Origin: Nostoc sp. GT001
Lineage (GTDB): Bacteria > Cyanobacteriota > Cyanobacteriia > Cyanobacteriales > Nostocaceae
Reading direction: 5' to 3'
Assembly (NCBI RefSeq): GCF_030382115.1
Contig: NZ_JAUDRJ010000003.1
Location: 5,346,560 to 5,399,889 of the forward strand
DNA length: 53,330 nt
Shown here: positions 30,259 through 40,980 of the stretch, piece by piece
Layout of the letters: each line of letters starts with the position of its first letter
How positions within the stretch are numbered: the first letter of the stretch is position 1
Notes under the pieces: generated by a model
The model's database searches: none
The model's input: only the letters and a program-made list of their open reading frames with translations
What the model was told of the DNA's origin: nothing
Program-made: the position numbers and the translations under genes

Positions 30259-31986
30259 ATGAAGATAGTTGCAAAAAATAAACTGTGGAAATATCTGTTT
30301 TGGTTGGGCCCGTTCCTAATTGCTGTCGGCTTAACAGTTGGATTAGTCTCTGAACAATGGGGATTAATTCCATTAGCATTTCTAATTACGGGAATTGTCA
30401 TCAGTGGATTGGGCATAATATTGCAAAGCTACCAAACCAACTGGTGGAACCGTCGTTCTACCCAAGCTGGGACTAATGCCCTAGTGGCAACTTTGGCAGT
30501 ACTAGCAATTCTAGGATTGATTAACTTTTTGGGGACTCGCTATCACTTGCGGGCAGACTTAACAGAGGCTCAATTATTTACTCTTGCACCCCAGTCACGT
30601 GAATTAGTAAGAGTTTTACCACAGCCAGTAAAAGTTTGGGTGTTTGATATTAACCAAAATCCCCAAGACAGAGAACTACTAGAAAATTATCAACGCCAAA
30701 GCTCAAAATTTAAATATGAGTATATCGATCCCCAAGCTAGACCAGGACTTGCAGAAAAGTTTGGCGTCAAAGATTACGGGGAAGTTTACCTAGAATCTGG
30801 CGATAAACGGCAATTAGTGCAAACAGTAAATCAAAATGAGCGATTGTCAGAAATTAGATTAACTAGTCGTCTGCAACAACTAACAAATTCAACCACAGCT
30901 AAAGTTTACTTATTACAAGGTCATGGCGAACGCCAAGTTTCGCCTGGTAAAGATGCAATATCACAAGCAGTTCAGGGATTAGGCGATAAAAACTTTACAA
31001 CATCACCGTTGAATTTAGGAGAAACTTCCAGAGTTCCTCAAGATGCGGCTGTAGTGATAGTGGCTGGCCCCAAACGAGGATTGTTTGAGGGTGAAGTCAA
31101 AGCTTTGCAAGAATATCTTAATCGCGGCGGTAATTTACTGCTGATGATTGATCCGAATACCGATCCCAAACTTAACAGCTTGCTACAAGAGTGGGGTGTT
31201 CGTCTGGATAATCGTTTAGCAGTCGATGTCTCTGGCGAAAGTGTTGTGGGACTTGGCCCTGCTGCACCCTTAGTCACAGAATATGGACAACATCCGATTA
31301 CTAAAGATTTCAGTAACGGCAATTCTTTTTATCCAATTGCTCGACCACTGGAAATTACATCTGTGCCTGGTGTTGAGGCTACTCCACTGCTACGAACCAA
31401 ACCCTACCCCAGCAGTTGGGCAGAAAGCGATCTCCAAAGCGAAAAATTAGAGTTTAATGCAGATAAAGACCTGAAAGGGCCTCTAACCTTGGGCGTTGCC
31501 TTAACAAGAAAACCAACACCCAAATCTACTTCCACTCCCCAACCTGCACCCACACCTTCACCTCTACCATCACCAACCACTCAAAGCAAGACTAGCCCTT
31601 CTCCCAAGACTCCGCAAGCATTACTACCATCACCAACCACTCAAAGCAAGGCTTCCCCCACTCCCCCTGCCTCCCCTACCCCCGCTTCTTCCCCTACTCC
31701 CTCATCTCAAACAGCTGCCGAGTCACGGTTAGTGGTTTTAGGAAATTCTAATTTCGCTACTGATGGCTTGTTTCAACAGCAACTAAATGGAGATGTATTC
31801 CTCAACTCAGTTACTTGGCTGAGTCAACAGGATCAGCAACCCCTTTCCATTCGCCCCAAAGAACCGAAAAACCGTCGAATAATCCTGACTACTAACCAAA
31901 GCAATCTTTTAATATTGTCGTCTTTGTTGGTTTTACCTTTAATTGGGTTTGCGATCGCAGTTATTATTTGGTGGAAACGACGGTAA
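30259..31986 (+). CDS. GldG-like ABC transporter auxiliary protein
   Basis: 575 residues. Three membrane helices at the N-terminus (about 13-30, 35-57, 75-93), a large extracytoplasmic ABC_transp_aux domain (about 95-415, with LFTLAPQSRELV, VYLLQGHGER and LLLMIDPN), a proline/serine/threonine linker (about 416-485) and a C-terminal helix (about 549-571). The linker contains a direct repeat LPSPTTQSK and looks recently expanded; after it the domain resumes with RLVVLGNSNFATDG. It probably works with the ATPase and permease upstream on an unknown surface substrate. Confidence 0.85.
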   Translation: MKIVAKNKLWKYLFWLGPFLIAVGLTVGLVSEQWGLIPLAFLITGIVISGLGIILQSYQTNWWNRRSTQAGTNALVATLAVLAILGLINFLGTRYHLRADLTEAQLFTLAPQSRELVRVLPQPVKVWVFDINQNPQDRELLENYQRQSSKFKYEYIDPQARPGLAEKFGVKDYGEVYLESGDKRQLVQTVNQNERLSEIRLTSRLQQLTNSTTAKVYLLQGHGERQVSPGKDAISQAVQGLGDKNFTTSPLNLGETSRVPQDAAVVIVAGPKRGLFEGEVKALQEYLNRGGNLLLMIDPNTDPKLNSLLQEWGVRLDNRLAVDVSGESVVGLGPAAPLVTEYGQHPITKDFSNGNSFYPIARPLEITSVPGVEATPLLRTKPYPSSWAESDLQSEKLEFNADKDLKGPLTLGVALTRKPTPKSTSTPQPAPTPSPLPSPTTQSKTSPSPKTPQALLPSPTTQSKASPTPPASPTPASSPTPSSQTAAESRLVVLGNSNFATDGLFQQQLNGDVFLNSVTWLSQQDQQPLSIRPKEPKNRRIILTTNQSNLLILSSLLVLPLIGFAIAVIIWWKRR

Positions 31987-32175
31987 GAAGTGAGTTAGGA
32001 GTTAGGAGTGACAAGTAGAGACTGGAGAAGAGTTTTTTCCATGCCCAATGACGAATGACAAATGACAAATACTTCTCTGCGAGACGCTACGCGAACGACT
32101 TCGCGGTAGTTGAATCTCGACTTCGCTCGATTACCGCGCAGTCGAAACTCAGTACAAGTGACAAATGACTAAAAA
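31987..32175. repeat. Repeat-rich spacer
   Basis: A short TTAGGAG array (31990-32010) is followed by TCTGCGAGACGCTACGCGAACGAC and TACCGCGCAGTCGAAACTC type repeats (about 32073-32150). No ORF is seen. Confidence 0.55.
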
Positions 32176-32802
32176 ATGAAATTGCCGAAAACGACTTTAA
32201 TTTTGATATTGTTAACGCTGGGTTTAGGTTGTTTTGTTTACTTCTATGAAATTCGGGGTGCAACTGTGCGCGAAGAAATCAAGGAGCAAAAGCAGAAAAT
32301 TTTCTCTTTTGCAGAAGATGATGTGCAGTCTTTAACAGTTAAGACAAACAAAATCACCCTGAATCTGGAACGCAACCCTGAATCTTCTAGTAACCCCAAG
32401 TGGTTAATCAAAGCTCCAATATCGGGCCCAGCAAATGACGCTATTGTTTCTTATTTAATGGATTTGTTAGTCAAAGGTAATAGCGATCGCACTTTATCAA
32501 CTCCAGCAAAAGAACTTGGAGAATTTGCCTTAGATCAACCCCAAGCAACTATTAATATCACCCTAAAAAACCAACAAAGCCATCAGTTGATTTTGGGTAA
32601 ATCCAACTTTAACGGACGTTTCTTGTATGCTCAAGCTGACCCTGCTACGAAACCCGATGGAAATATAAATGTGCTGTTAGTATCTACAGATTTTGCAAAT
32701 GCCGTGAATCGGGAACTATCAGAGTGGAAACAACCTGTAGATAATAGTCAGAAGCTACCTGGACTCAGCACCCCTTTACCAACTCCGACAAATAGTAAAT
32801 AA
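32176..32802 (+). CDS. DUF4340 family protein
   Basis: 208 residues with one N-terminal membrane helix (about 7-23) and an extracytoplasmic beta-rich domain. FSFAEDDVQSLTVKT, WLIKAPISGPANDAIVSYLMDLL and ILGKSNFNGRFLYAQ are typical of DUF4340. This family commonly follows GldG-like genes, supporting a shared complex with the ABC transporter upstream. It ends in a short proline/threonine tail (LSTPLPTPTNSK). Confidence 0.82.
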   Translation: MKLPKTTLILILLTLGLGCFVYFYEIRGATVREEIKEQKQKIFSFAEDDVQSLTVKTNKITLNLERNPESSSNPKWLIKAPISGPANDAIVSYLMDLLVKGNSDRTLSTPAKELGEFALDQPQATINITLKNQQSHQLILGKSNFNGRFLYAQADPATKPDGNINVLLVSTDFANAVNRELSEWKQPVDNSQKLPGLSTPLPTPTNSK

Positions 32803-32884
32803 GCAATTACGGTTTCTGTGGTATGTTTCGGTAACGCACAATAGGTTAGCACATAAGACCTCTTGCAAAAGTGCTTTTTGCAAG

Positions 32885-32945
32885 AGAGGGGAAAAGGGTA
32901 AAGGTTAAAGGGGAAAGGGAAAATAACAAACCTTTCCCCCTTTCC
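32885..32945. repeat. Purine/pyrimidine hairpin
   Basis: GGGGAAAAGGGTAAAGGTTAAAGGGGAAAGG is followed by CCTTTCCCCCTTTCCC, an imperfect inverted repeat between the DUF4340 and purU genes. Likely a transcript end. Confidence 0.5.
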
Positions 32946-33012
32946 CGACAAATGCCAAGAAGTCTCATCTGTGCTACTCTACTTCAAATCTCATTACTTT
33001 TTCTAAGTTACT

Positions 33013-33867
33013 ATGACAAATCCGACAGCAACATTGCTGATTTCCTGCCCCGATCAAAGGGGACTGGTAGCGAAGTTTGCTAATTTCATCTATTCTAACG
33101 GTGGTAATATTATCCATGCAGATCAGCACACAGATTTTGCTGCTGAGTTATTCCTCACGCGCATTGAATGGCAGTTAGATGGGTTCAATTTACCGCGAGA
33201 ATTTATTGCCCCTGCATTTAATGCGATCGCACAACCTTTAGGTGCTAAGTGGGAATTACGTTTTTCTGATACAGTCCCACGCATTGCTATTTGGGTAAGT
33301 CGCCAAGACCATTGTTTATTTGATTTAATTTGGCGACAACGCGCCAAAGAATTTATTGCTGAAATTCCTTTAATTATTAGTAACCATTCTAATTTAAAGG
33401 TAGTGGCAGAACAATTTAATATTGACTTTCAGCACATTCCCATCAATAAAGATAATAAAGCTGAACAAGAAATCCAACAACTAGAATTACTATGCCAATA
33501 CAAAATAGATTTAGTTGTATTGGCAAAATATATGCAGATTGTTAGTGCAGATTTTATTAATCAATTTCCGCAAATTATTAATATTCATCACTCATTTTTA
33601 CCCGCTTTTATCGGAGCAAACCCTTATCACCGAGCTTTTGAACGTGGTGTGAAAATTATTGGTGCAACTGCTCATTACGCCACTGCTGATTTAGATGCAG
33701 GCCCAATTATTGAACAGGATGTAGTGCGAGTTAGTCACCGTGATGAAGTTGATGATTTGGTGAGAAAAGGCAAAGATTTGGAGAGAGTTGTATTAGCAAG
33801 AGCAGTGCGATCGCACTTACAAAATCGTGTATTAGTCTATGGGAATAGAACAGTAGTATTTGAGTGA
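33013..33867 (+). CDS. purU: Formyltetrahydrofolate deformylase
   Basis: 284 residues. An N-terminal ACT domain (about 7-80, LLISCPDQRGLVAKFANFI) is followed by a formyltransferase-fold domain (about 90-275). Catalytic residues are N190 and H192 in NIHHSFLPAFIG and D228 in DLDAGPII, 36 residues after the histidine as in the family. The enzyme releases formate from 10-formyl-tetrahydrofolate, balancing one-carbon pools and supplying formate. It is convergent with the AAA-WD40 gene, 42 bp away. A 163-bp copy of its 3' end lies at 47327-47489. Confidence 0.93.
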   Translation: MTNPTATLLISCPDQRGLVAKFANFIYSNGGNIIHADQHTDFAAELFLTRIEWQLDGFNLPREFIAPAFNAIAQPLGAKWELRFSDTVPRIAIWVSRQDHCLFDLIWRQRAKEFIAEIPLIISNHSNLKVVAEQFNIDFQHIPINKDNKAEQEIQQLELLCQYKIDLVVLAKYMQIVSADFINQFPQIINIHHSFLPAFIGANPYHRAFERGVKIIGATAHYATADLDAGPIIEQDVVRVSHRDEVDDLVRKGKDLERVVLARAVRSHLQNRVLVYGNRTVVFE

Positions 33868-33909
33868 TTGATTTTATAGCAAAGGTTTTCGGGGTTTGAA
33901 TTTGTTGCT

Positions 33910-36900
33910 TCATTTTAGAGAATTGGTATAAGAAGTTTTTTCCACCTGACACAGAGATTGACGATCGCTCATATCTAAATGCGATCGCAAATAATCTCGT
34001 ATCCAAATACAACCAGAGTGCAATATCTGGTTACTATCTAAAACCCGATCGAGTTGCCAAAGAATCACCACATCATCCAACCCGGCAGATGCTAGTAGTG
34101 CGCCTCTGGTTTTAGTGGCAGGATAAAACGCAACATCTAATGCTCGTTCTTCATGTCCTTCCAGAGTTTTGAGCAGTGTGCCATCCAGTTTCCAGAGTTT
34201 GATGGTTTTGTCCCAACTGGCAGAAGCGATGACAGTACCCCAGGCGGCAGGAAGTCCTGAATTTGCGGGTATAAAGGTGACAGCATTGACGCGATCGCTG
34301 TGTCCTTTGAGTGTACGAATCAGTCTCCCATCGAGCGACCATATCTTGATTGTATTGTCCTCACTGGCTGTTGCTAGTATCTGACTATCTGGACTAAAAG
34401 CGACATCCCAAATATTATCTTCATGCCCTGCCAGTTTATATTGGGGTTGGTTTGAAAATTGCTTATTAGCGTTTCGATGCCAGAGGCGAATGATTTTATC
34501 CCGACCCGCAGCAGCTAGCCATCGGTTATCTGGACTAAAAGCAACAGCATTAAACTCATCTTTACTTGGCTCTAGAGATTGCATCAACTTGCCATCACGA
34601 TGCCACAGTTTTATCGTGCCATCCCAGCTAGCAGAAGCGATTTCTGTGCCAATAGGATTGAAGGTGACATCAAATGTAGTCTTGCTATGGGCATTAATCG
34701 TCTGTAATAGTTTGCCATCCCGGCTCCAGAAGGTGAGGGAGCCATCATCATTGCCAGCAACAGTTTGTCCATCGGAACTGCTATCAACTGCCCAGACTTC
34801 TCCATGTGGTGAGGGTAAAGTTTGCAAAATCTGACCGTTGTTGTGCCAATGTTTAATCGTGCCGTCCGAGCTAGAGGAAATCACCGTTTTTCCATCGGGG
34901 GCAAACTTAACACTCCACACTGAGGCGCGATGTCCCCGCAAGACGGTTACGAGGTTGGCAGAGAGTCGCCAGACGCGAACTAAGTCATCTTCGCCACCGG
35001 AAAATAGACGTTGACTATCGGGAGTGAAAGCCAATGCCAGAGTGCCACTAGGATGACCACTCAAAGTTCTGGTAACTGTACCATCAAGATTCCAGAGTTT
35101 AATTGTGTTATCCCAACTACCAGAAGCGAGGGTTTGACCATTGGGGCTAAAAACTAGATTCTCAACTGTTTTCTGGTGTTCGGAAGTGGTGTTGAGCAAT
35201 CTGCCATCCCTACTCCACCAGAGGATATTGCCATACCAGTCGCTTGCTACTAAAATTTTGCCATCGGGGCTAAACGCTACACTTACGAAGCGATTTTCAC
35301 CTTTATCGGAGGCGATCGGGTTTTTTAAGGTGCGGATTCTTGTACCGTCGAGATTCCAGAGTATTACTGTATTGTCCGCACTCGCGGTCGCTAGCGATCG
35401 CCCATCGGGACTAAATGCCACTTCCCAGATAAGTTGCTGATGCCCAGTCAATGTACGGATTAGCTTTCCATCAATACTCCAGAGTTTGATGAGATTGTCG
35501 CGTCCTGCTGAGGCAATCAACTGTCCATCAGGGCTGATAGCAACAGACATCACCCTCTGCCGATGCCCTTTGAGAATTTTTAACTGTTTGCCGTCTCGAT
35601 TCCATAAGTGTACCGTTTTATCGTCCATTGCTCCCACGAGAATTTGACCATCTGGACTAAATCTGACAGTACGTGCCTTTTCTGGAATAGTGTGCAGCAT
35701 GGTGCCATCAGCTCCCCAGAGAATAATGGCAGATTTATCATGGGTTGTGGCGATCCTTTGCCCGTCGGGACTAATCGCTATGCCACGCACTCTCCCTTTG
35801 TCTGCATTCAACCGATTCTGCTCAATTACCTGAAAAGTGGCACGGCGCAACTCTCGATCGACATGGGTGGTTAACTGAGTAGGCACTGCCGATAATTTAC
35901 GCAAACGTGTCTGGGCTTTGATGGCAGTCACCAAAGCATCTAAGAGATTGCCAGAGGCAAACTGAGCTTCGGAGACATTGGCGATCGCTTCAATTTCTTG
36001 GAGAGTGGCTTGATGTTTTTGAGCAAAGGCATACATTCCCAGAGAACTGGCTATGACAAAGGCAATACTAACAGTTCCCAGCAGCCACTTTTGCAAGCGA
36101 CCAGCGCGTTTTTCTTGTTGCAGCCGCTTTTCAACTTCTTGCAGTCGCTGCAATTCTTCTTTTCGTTTCACCTCATCCAAGTCGGTGCTGGTGCCAAACC
36201 ACTTCACCACCTGTCCGCTGCCATCCTTGATGGGAATCGCCTGATTGAGAAACCAGTGATAGTTTCCTGCCACATCTTGTATTCTCAGTTGCACTTCATA
36301 GGGTGAGTTGGTTTCTAGGGAATGCGTCCAGGCGGCAAGGCTACTAGGGCGATCGTCGGGATGAGCCAGATTTAGGCGTTTCCAATCTGTCACCTCCGAA
36401 AGCGATCGCCCCAAAAAGCTACTTAAGTGCTGGTTGGTATAAGACAGCCTACCATCTGGCTGTACAATCCATACCATCTGGGGTATTGCTTCTGCTAGTT
36501 GCCGAAAGAACCGTTCGCTTTCCTGCTGTGCCTCAAATTGCCGCCGGATCTCTTGCTGTTCTGCATCCTGACTTGCTGCCAGAAATTGGTAATCTATATC
36601 GCTGAGGCTTTTGTTTTGCGCCCACTTTTGGGCATCAATCAGGGCTTGTCCCCGTAAAAGTCGGGATGTATCCTGTTGTTGAGAAGCAATCCAAGCTGAT
36701 AGTGTTTCATAGTAGGGACATAGTTGATTTAATTGTGCCTCTACCCATTCCCGATTGAAAACTTGTTGATATATGCGATTGCGGATTTGCAGATATCCTT
36801 GATGTTTAACTACCAAACCAGAAAGCAGCAGTTCTACTTGTTCTCGACTGTCGTCGGCTGCTACAGGCATAGCTTGTAAAAGTTGCTGATAGATACCCAG

Positions 36901-37884
36901 TAATCTACTAATGCGCTGACTATTGTAAAGTAAGCGATTGCGAATTGTGCGTAAATGCTCTGGTTCGTCCTGAGATTCCCAATTGTTAATGATTTGCGAT
37001 CGCACTAAACACTCTATCCAATCTCCTTCCTTACCTGGTGCAATTTCTAAAGGCGGGCTAGTTTTGCCGTTGCTACTTTCTAGATTCATCCCTTGGCTGT
37101 GATGCTGTTGCTTGGCTCTCACCACCAACTGACATAATTTTTGCGTTAAAAATGGCTGTCCATTAGTCCAAGCAATAATTTCTTTAAATACCGCTTGGGG
37201 ATTGCTCGCAACTTGCTCTAATCCCACTACCAAGGGTTGAGCCTCTGCTAATGTAAACCCTTCTAAATTAATCGCAACACCGATATTAAAAGGTGTTTTG
37301 AGTTTATCTTGAATTAAATCAGAGGGAGTTGCAACACCAAATAAAGCAAAACCCAGTCGCTCATATTCAGGATTATGGACTCTTTGTTGATAACAAGACC
37401 GAATCCAGGCATAGAAATCATCTATGCCAAAACTTAATTGCAGCAAACTATCAATTTCATCAATAAAAATCAAAATGCGCTCACTACTCAGGTTTACTAG
37501 CAAAATTTCTTCGATAAAATTGCTCAAGCGTTGTATGAGTGATAACTCAGCTTGTTCTTGCCACCAAGCTGCAAAGTCGATTTTCTTAGCTAACCCGAAA
37601 CTATGCAGCAAGCGCACAATTATCCCTTTATAAAATTGTGTCTGGGTAATTTCTTGGCTGCGTATTTGCGTAATATCGATGTAGGCACAACTAAAGCCTT
37701 CATTTTGTAATCTTTGCTTGGTATGTACCAGCAGTGAAGACTTACCTATTTGGCGACAGTTGAATACATAGCAAAATTCACCTGCTTTCAGGGCTGTATA
37801 AAGTTGAATGTCTGCTTGCCTAGTAACATAGTTGGCAGCATTAGCATTTAGACAACCACCAACTTTGTAAATACTTGTGTTCAT
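33910..37884 (-). CDS. AAA-like ATPase with PAS domain, membrane helix and 14 WD40 repeats
   Basis: 1324 residues. An AAA-like domain of the AAA_35 type (about 10-330) has the NTP-binding segment [11 protein letters not shown] and Walker [14 protein letters not shown] winged-helix-like and linker region follows, then a PAS/PAC domain (about 456-570, [17 protein letters not shown]), one membrane helix (about 598-621) and about 14 WD40 repeats (about 695-1285), each ending IKLW..DG. Fourteen would make two seven-bladed propellers. This architecture suggests a membrane-anchored STAND-like switch whose propellers sense a ligand or partner. It lies 34 bp downstream of the HTH-AAA gene on the same strand, so they probably form an operon. 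The substrate is unknown. Confidence 0.85.
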   Translation of the reverse strand: MNTSIYKVGGCLNANAANYVTRQADIQLYTALKAGEFCYVFNCRQIGKSSLLVHTKQRLQNEGFSCAYIDITQIRSQEITQTQFYKGIIVRLLHSFGLAKKIDFAAWWQEQAELSLIQRLSNFIEEILLVNLSSERILIFIDEIDSLLQLSFGIDDFYAWIRSCYQQRVHNPEYERLGFALFGVATPSDLIQDKLKTPFNIGVAINLEGFTLAEAQPLVVGLEQVASNPQAVFKEIIAWTNGQPFLTQKLCQLVVRAKQQHHSQGMNLESSNGKTSPPLEIAPGKEGDWIECLVRSQIINNWESQDEPEHLRTIRNRLLYNSQRISRLLGIYQQLLQAMPVAADDSREQVELLLSGLVVKHQGYLQIRNRIYQQVFNREWVEAQLNQLCPYYETLSAWIASQQQDTSRLLRGQALIDAQKWAQNKSLSDIDYQFLAASQDAEQQEIRRQFEAQQESERFFRQLAEAIPQMVWIVQPDGRLSYTNQHLSSFLGRSLSEVTDWKRLNLAHPDDRPSSLAAWTHSLETNSPYEVQLRIQDVAGNYHWFLNQAIPIKDGSGQVVKWFGTSTDLDEVKRKEELQRLQEVEKRLQQEKRAGRLQKWLLGTVSIAFVIASSLGMYAFAQKHQATLQEIEAIANVSEAQFASGNLLDALVTAIKAQTRLRKLSAVPTQLTTHVDRELRRATFQVIEQNRLNADKGRVRGIAISPDGQRIATTHDKSAIILWGADGTMLHTIPEKARTVRFSPDGQILVGAMDDKTVHLWNRDGKQLKILKGHRQRVMSVAISPDGQLIASAGRDNLIKLWSIDGKLIRTLTGHQQLIWEVAFSPDGRSLATASADNTVILWNLDGTRIRTLKNPIASDKGENRFVSVAFSPDGKILVASDWYGNILWWSRDGRLLNTTSEHQKTVENLVFSPNGQTLASGSWDNTIKLWNLDGTVTRTLSGHPSGTLALAFTPDSQRLFSGGEDDLVRVWRLSANLVTVLRGHRASVWSVKFAPDGKTVISSSSDGTIKHWHNNGQILQTLPSPHGEVWAVDSSSDGQTVAGNDDGSLTFWSRDGKLLQTINAHSKTTFDVTFNPIGTEIASASWDGTIKLWHRDGKLMQSLEPSKDEFNAVAFSPDNRWLAAAGRDKIIRLWHRNANKQFSNQPQYKLAGHEDNIWDVAFSPDSQILATASEDNTIKIWSLDGRLIRTLKGHSDRVNAVTFIPANSGLPAAWGTVIASASWDKTIKLWKLDGTLLKTLEGHEERALDVAFYPATKTRGALLASAGLDDVVILWQLDRVLDSNQILHSGCIWIRDYLRSHLDMSDRQSLCQVEKTSYTNSLK

Positions 37885-37918
37885 GATCGCAAATCATAAT
37901 TTGCTGAACTTTGTTTCA

Positions 37919-39493
37919 TTACGACATCAGATATTTTTTCAAGAAGTCTCGATATAATTGGCAACTAATTACCCATTTTTGTTGCTGCAATTGAATTAAC
38001 CCCATATTTTCTAATTGGTAGGCAGTTAATATATCTAAATCGATATTTTTATCTTTTGTTAAAAAGTTTTTCATACTATCTAATAATTGGATATTTTTTT
38101 GTAATTTATTTAATAAACTTTGTAAATGTTGACGATAAATTCCTAATTCTGTGATTGCTGTCAGCAAAATTTCTTTTAAGGTTAATTTATGATAGCGCAG
38201 ATGATAAAGAGTAATATTTAGCAATGCTGGATGTCCCCCGATTAATTCCATTAATTGCTGCACTTGCTCGTTTTGTTGCCAATCAACTCCATAGCGGTTA
38301 GCTAACTCAATTACTTGCTCACAAGTAAATTCTGATAATTTCAATGGTAGCCCAATGTTAAAGGGGGATTGATTAATATCCAGAGAAAGATAAACATCTG
38401 TGGAATAAACAATCACCAATCGCAGCTTTGTCCATACTTGATCCTGTTGCGCTTCTTCTTGCCAAGAACGTAACAGGGGTAGAAATTCATTGGCTAGATC
38501 GGGATATGCAAAAATATGCTGAACTTCATCGAACACCAATAATAGAGGTTTCTCTAAAGATGCAAGCAAACATTCTTTCAGAAAAAGAGTGCAGCTGAGT
38601 TTACTACCTATTTCTTCGTCCCAGTGTTTATCGACATTAAATTCTCTGCCTAGTTGACGAGCAATACTAGCAGCTAACCATTGCATGAATAATTGAGGTT
38701 TTCGCAAAACATCAATATCAACTTGAGCGATATTTAGTTTTGCAGTCTCATACCCTAACATTTTCGCATGAGCTACAATCCGCAACATCAGAGAAGTTTT
38801 ACCCATGCCTCGACAACCTTGAATGCGAATGACGCATCCCGGTTGCATGATTTCTTGATATGCTAGTTCTTCTAGTGGAGGACGAGGAATATAGAATTTT
38901 GAATCTAAAGATAAAGGGCCGCAGGGATATTTTATATATTCAGTAATCTTTGATTGAGAGTTGTAATTACTCTGTTTGTTGAGTAAAATTTCACTTTTAA
39001 TTTTCTCTGCACCGAGAAATATGGAAACAATTTCAGATGGTGCAGTCTTTGCTATCATTGTTTTTTGTTGCACAACTAATTCACTTTCTGATAATAAATC
39101 TGCATTATCTGAATACTCAGATAAATCTCGATCTATCATCTGCCGAGCTTTTTGGAAATACTCCTGCTGAGAATCAATTTCATTTGCATCATAGAGAGTG
39201 TAGTCATCTTCATGCAATGCTAAGTCAAAAGCACTAAAGCAGATTCGGATGGTGCGTGGATCTATCCGAGAATTCAAAGACCATAAACGGCTTAAGCTAG
39301 AGGTGGAAATGCCAATGCGATCGCTTAATTCTACCTGGGTAAAACGTTTACCTCCTCTTGTTTGTCTTTCTTCTTCTAAAATTGCAGTTTGCAATCTCTT
39401 CAAACCAACAACAGTCAGAACTACTCCTCTTTTTCGCAGGAATTTATTGTTTGATTCTGTCATCTCTAAATGAAATTTTTTATTGGTATTCAT
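37919..39493 (-). CDS. HTH-AAA_35-type ATPase, probable regulator
   Basis: 524 residues. A helix-turn-helix-like N-terminal region (about 50-90: FTQVELSDRIGISTSSLSRLW) is followed by a linker and an AAA-like domain of the same class as the next protein (Walker A GCRGMGKT at 226-233, Walker B LLLVFDEVQ at about 298-306) and a C-terminal helical region. The HTH suggests DNA binding. The gene is first in a two-gene operon with the AAA-PAS-WD40 protein. Its own upstream region carries paired TGAT half-sites from about 39530 to 39610, which would fit autoregulation. ATG 39493 is used; an in-frame ATG 10 codons later is possible. Confidence 0.82.
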   Translation of the reverse strand: MNTNKKFHLEMTESNNKFLRKRGVVLTVVGLKRLQTAILEEERQTRGGKRFTQVELSDRIGISTSSLSRLWSLNSRIDPRTIRICFSAFDLALHEDDYTLYDANEIDSQQEYFQKARQMIDRDLSEYSDNADLLSESELVVQQKTMIAKTAPSEIVSIFLGAEKIKSEILLNKQSNYNSQSKITEYIKYPCGPLSLDSKFYIPRPPLEELAYQEIMQPGCVIRIQGCRGMGKTSLMLRIVAHAKMLGYETAKLNIAQVDIDVLRKPQLFMQWLAASIARQLGREFNVDKHWDEEIGSKLSCTLFLKECLLASLEKPLLLVFDEVQHIFAYPDLANEFLPLLRSWQEEAQQDQVWTKLRLVIVYSTDVYLSLDINQSPFNIGLPLKLSEFTCEQVIELANRYGVDWQQNEQVQQLMELIGGHPALLNITLYHLRYHKLTLKEILLTAITELGIYRQHLQSLLNKLQKNIQLLDSMKNFLTKDKNIDLDILTAYQLENMGLIQLQQQKWVISCQLYRDFLKKYLMS

Positions 39494-39518
39494 ATTAATT
39501 TTTATTAAAAGCGAGCTT

Positions 39519-40060
39519 TCACTTTTAAATGGCGTATGTGATGTTTTAATTGTTGTAATTTACATATTACCCGATATATGCGACACTTTAACTGATGTAA
39601 GTGAGGTTTTTGAACTGCAAAAATCTCAATTTATTTTTTGGTCGTGACAAAATAAAACAATACTAAAAAAATCTTTAGATATATACGTAAGTAAGGATCT
39701 AAAATAGTGTATGAAGATACGAAAGCTTGCTAGTAAGTGAAGTAAACCTTTCCTCAATCCTTCCATTGCTGACGCTACAGGCTATACATCTGACTTTTCA
39801 CGGGATCTGGAAAACCCCTCTCCAAACCTCTCCCCTACAAGGAGAGAGGCTTTGATTTCTCCCCCTTCCCTTGTAGGGAAGGGGGTTGGGGGGTTAGGTT
39901 TTCCGTTGGCTTTTCCACATGACGTGAAAACTCAGGCTATGCATGAGTATTTTTAGCTAATTTGCCTACAAGTTAGGCTAACTGATTTATCTGCACTTGA
40001 AGTAAATAGGAAAATATGACAGATTTAGAACTAGCTAAAATTTTGGAACTTACCTGAATC
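39519..40060. promoter_or_regulatory. Duplicated control region, copy A
   Basis: Between the HTH-AAA gene (minus) and a small exported protein (plus). Half-site pairs TGGCGTATG/TGATGTTT (39530, 39539) and TGATGTAAG/TGAGGTTT (39593, 39602) are spaced exactly 9 bp. A second block, TAGCTAATTTG...AACTGATTTATCTGCACTTG (39954-40000), is nearly the same as at 45988-46030. The sequence between is also alignable with copy B once the hairpin element 39790-39932 is removed. The rest of this 803-bp gap is AT-rich. Confidence 0.7.
39778..39944. mobile_element. Hairpin element inserted in control region A
   Basis: The element 39790-39932 has ends GACTTTTCACG and CGTGAAAAC as inverted repeats, and nested stems (TGGAAAACC/GGTTTTCC, CCTTGTAGGGA/TCCCCTACAAGG). 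It is flanked by a 12-bp direct repeat with one mismatch: CAGGCTATACAT (39778-39789) and CAGGCTATGCAT (39933-39944). The matching place in copy B has CAGGTCTAATGA and no insert. Confidence 0.65.
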
Positions 40061-40296
40061 CAGAGTAATAAAAGTTTCTCGGATAAAATTTGTAGTTGTT
40101 GCTTTTTATAACTATTCTCAAATGTTTGTATTATAACTTTTGGCAAATGTAATAGTAAATTTATTGTTTTAAATTCTCAGTGATTTTTACCCTTTAGTAT
40201 TTTATTATTTTTTTATGATCAATAGCCAGGAAATAATCACATTTCCAATATTATAATAGCTACGAGTTTTTTAAATTTAAGGCATTGTTTTAACCC

Positions 40297-40749
40297 ATGT
40301 TTAAATCTGTTATCGTTTCATCTCTACTTATCGCTACTGCTGGTTTAAATATACTTCCTTGCATGACTGCTACAGCGCAAGATCCGCCAGCAAATACATA
40401 CAAAGCCGGAGTTTGGCAACCAGTGGCAAGATTAAATATTAAGAGTCCGATTACTATTCTTATAATTAATAAAGCAGGTTTTTCTATAGACTATGGCATA
40501 ACGGATGCGAAAGTAAAACGGCCTTTAATTAAGGCAAAACAACAAGTAACTCTCCAAAATCTTCAATATCCTCTACAGTTAGTTATCTATCCCGATTATA
40601 ATATTGCAGGCAGTGCCAATTATTTTTTGCAATACGCTGTTAAATTAAAAGATCAAGTTGTCGAGGTTACTGTTGAAGAAGCTGACAACGCAAATAAAAG
40701 TCATCGTGCTTTGGATATACAAGAAACAGGAGCAGTTTACTTGTATTAA
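40297..40749 (+). CDS. Small exported protein of unknown function
   Basis: 150 residues. A signal peptide (MFKSVIVSSLLIATAGLNILP, cleavage probably after TATAQ, about residue 28) is followed by a compact beta-rich domain (PITILIINKAGFSIDYGITD, QQVTLQNLQYPLQLVIYPD, FLQYAVKLKDQVVEVTVEEA). I recognise no family. It is first in a row of four or five exported or membrane proteins and stands downstream of control region A. Confidence 0.75.
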   Translation: MFKSVIVSSLLIATAGLNILPCMTATAQDPPANTYKAGVWQPVARLNIKSPITILIINKAGFSIDYGITDAKVKRPLIKAKQQVTLQNLQYPLQLVIYPDYNIAGSANYFLQYAVKLKDQVVEVTVEEADNANKSHRALDIQETGAVYLY

Positions 40750-40777
40750 AAGCTATCAAAATTTTATAAATCTCATC

Positions 40778-40886
40778 TATAGAACTCCGATTTGATTTCT
40801 GAAAATATCCTGAGACTGAAAAGCCCGTTTTCTCAGGGTTTTATCTGAAATCTTGTTCAGAAATCAGATATGAGTCCTATATATCG
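40778..40886. repeat. Palindromic element containing a terminator hairpin
   Basis: CTATAGAACTCCGATTTGAT (40779-) and ATCAGATATGAGTCCTATAT are imperfect inverted arms. Inside, CCTGAGA (40809-40815) and TCTCAGG (40831-40837) form a stem followed by GTTTT, a plausible plus-strand terminator for the 40297 gene. One arm of the same element family is at 4122-4150. Confidence 0.6.
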
Positions 40887-40980
40887 ATAAATAAAGTTTT
40901 GTCATGTATGGGAGGTATATACGATCAATCAACCTACCCCAATTCTTTGTAACCTTTTATAAATAAGAGATTCTCTTGGT

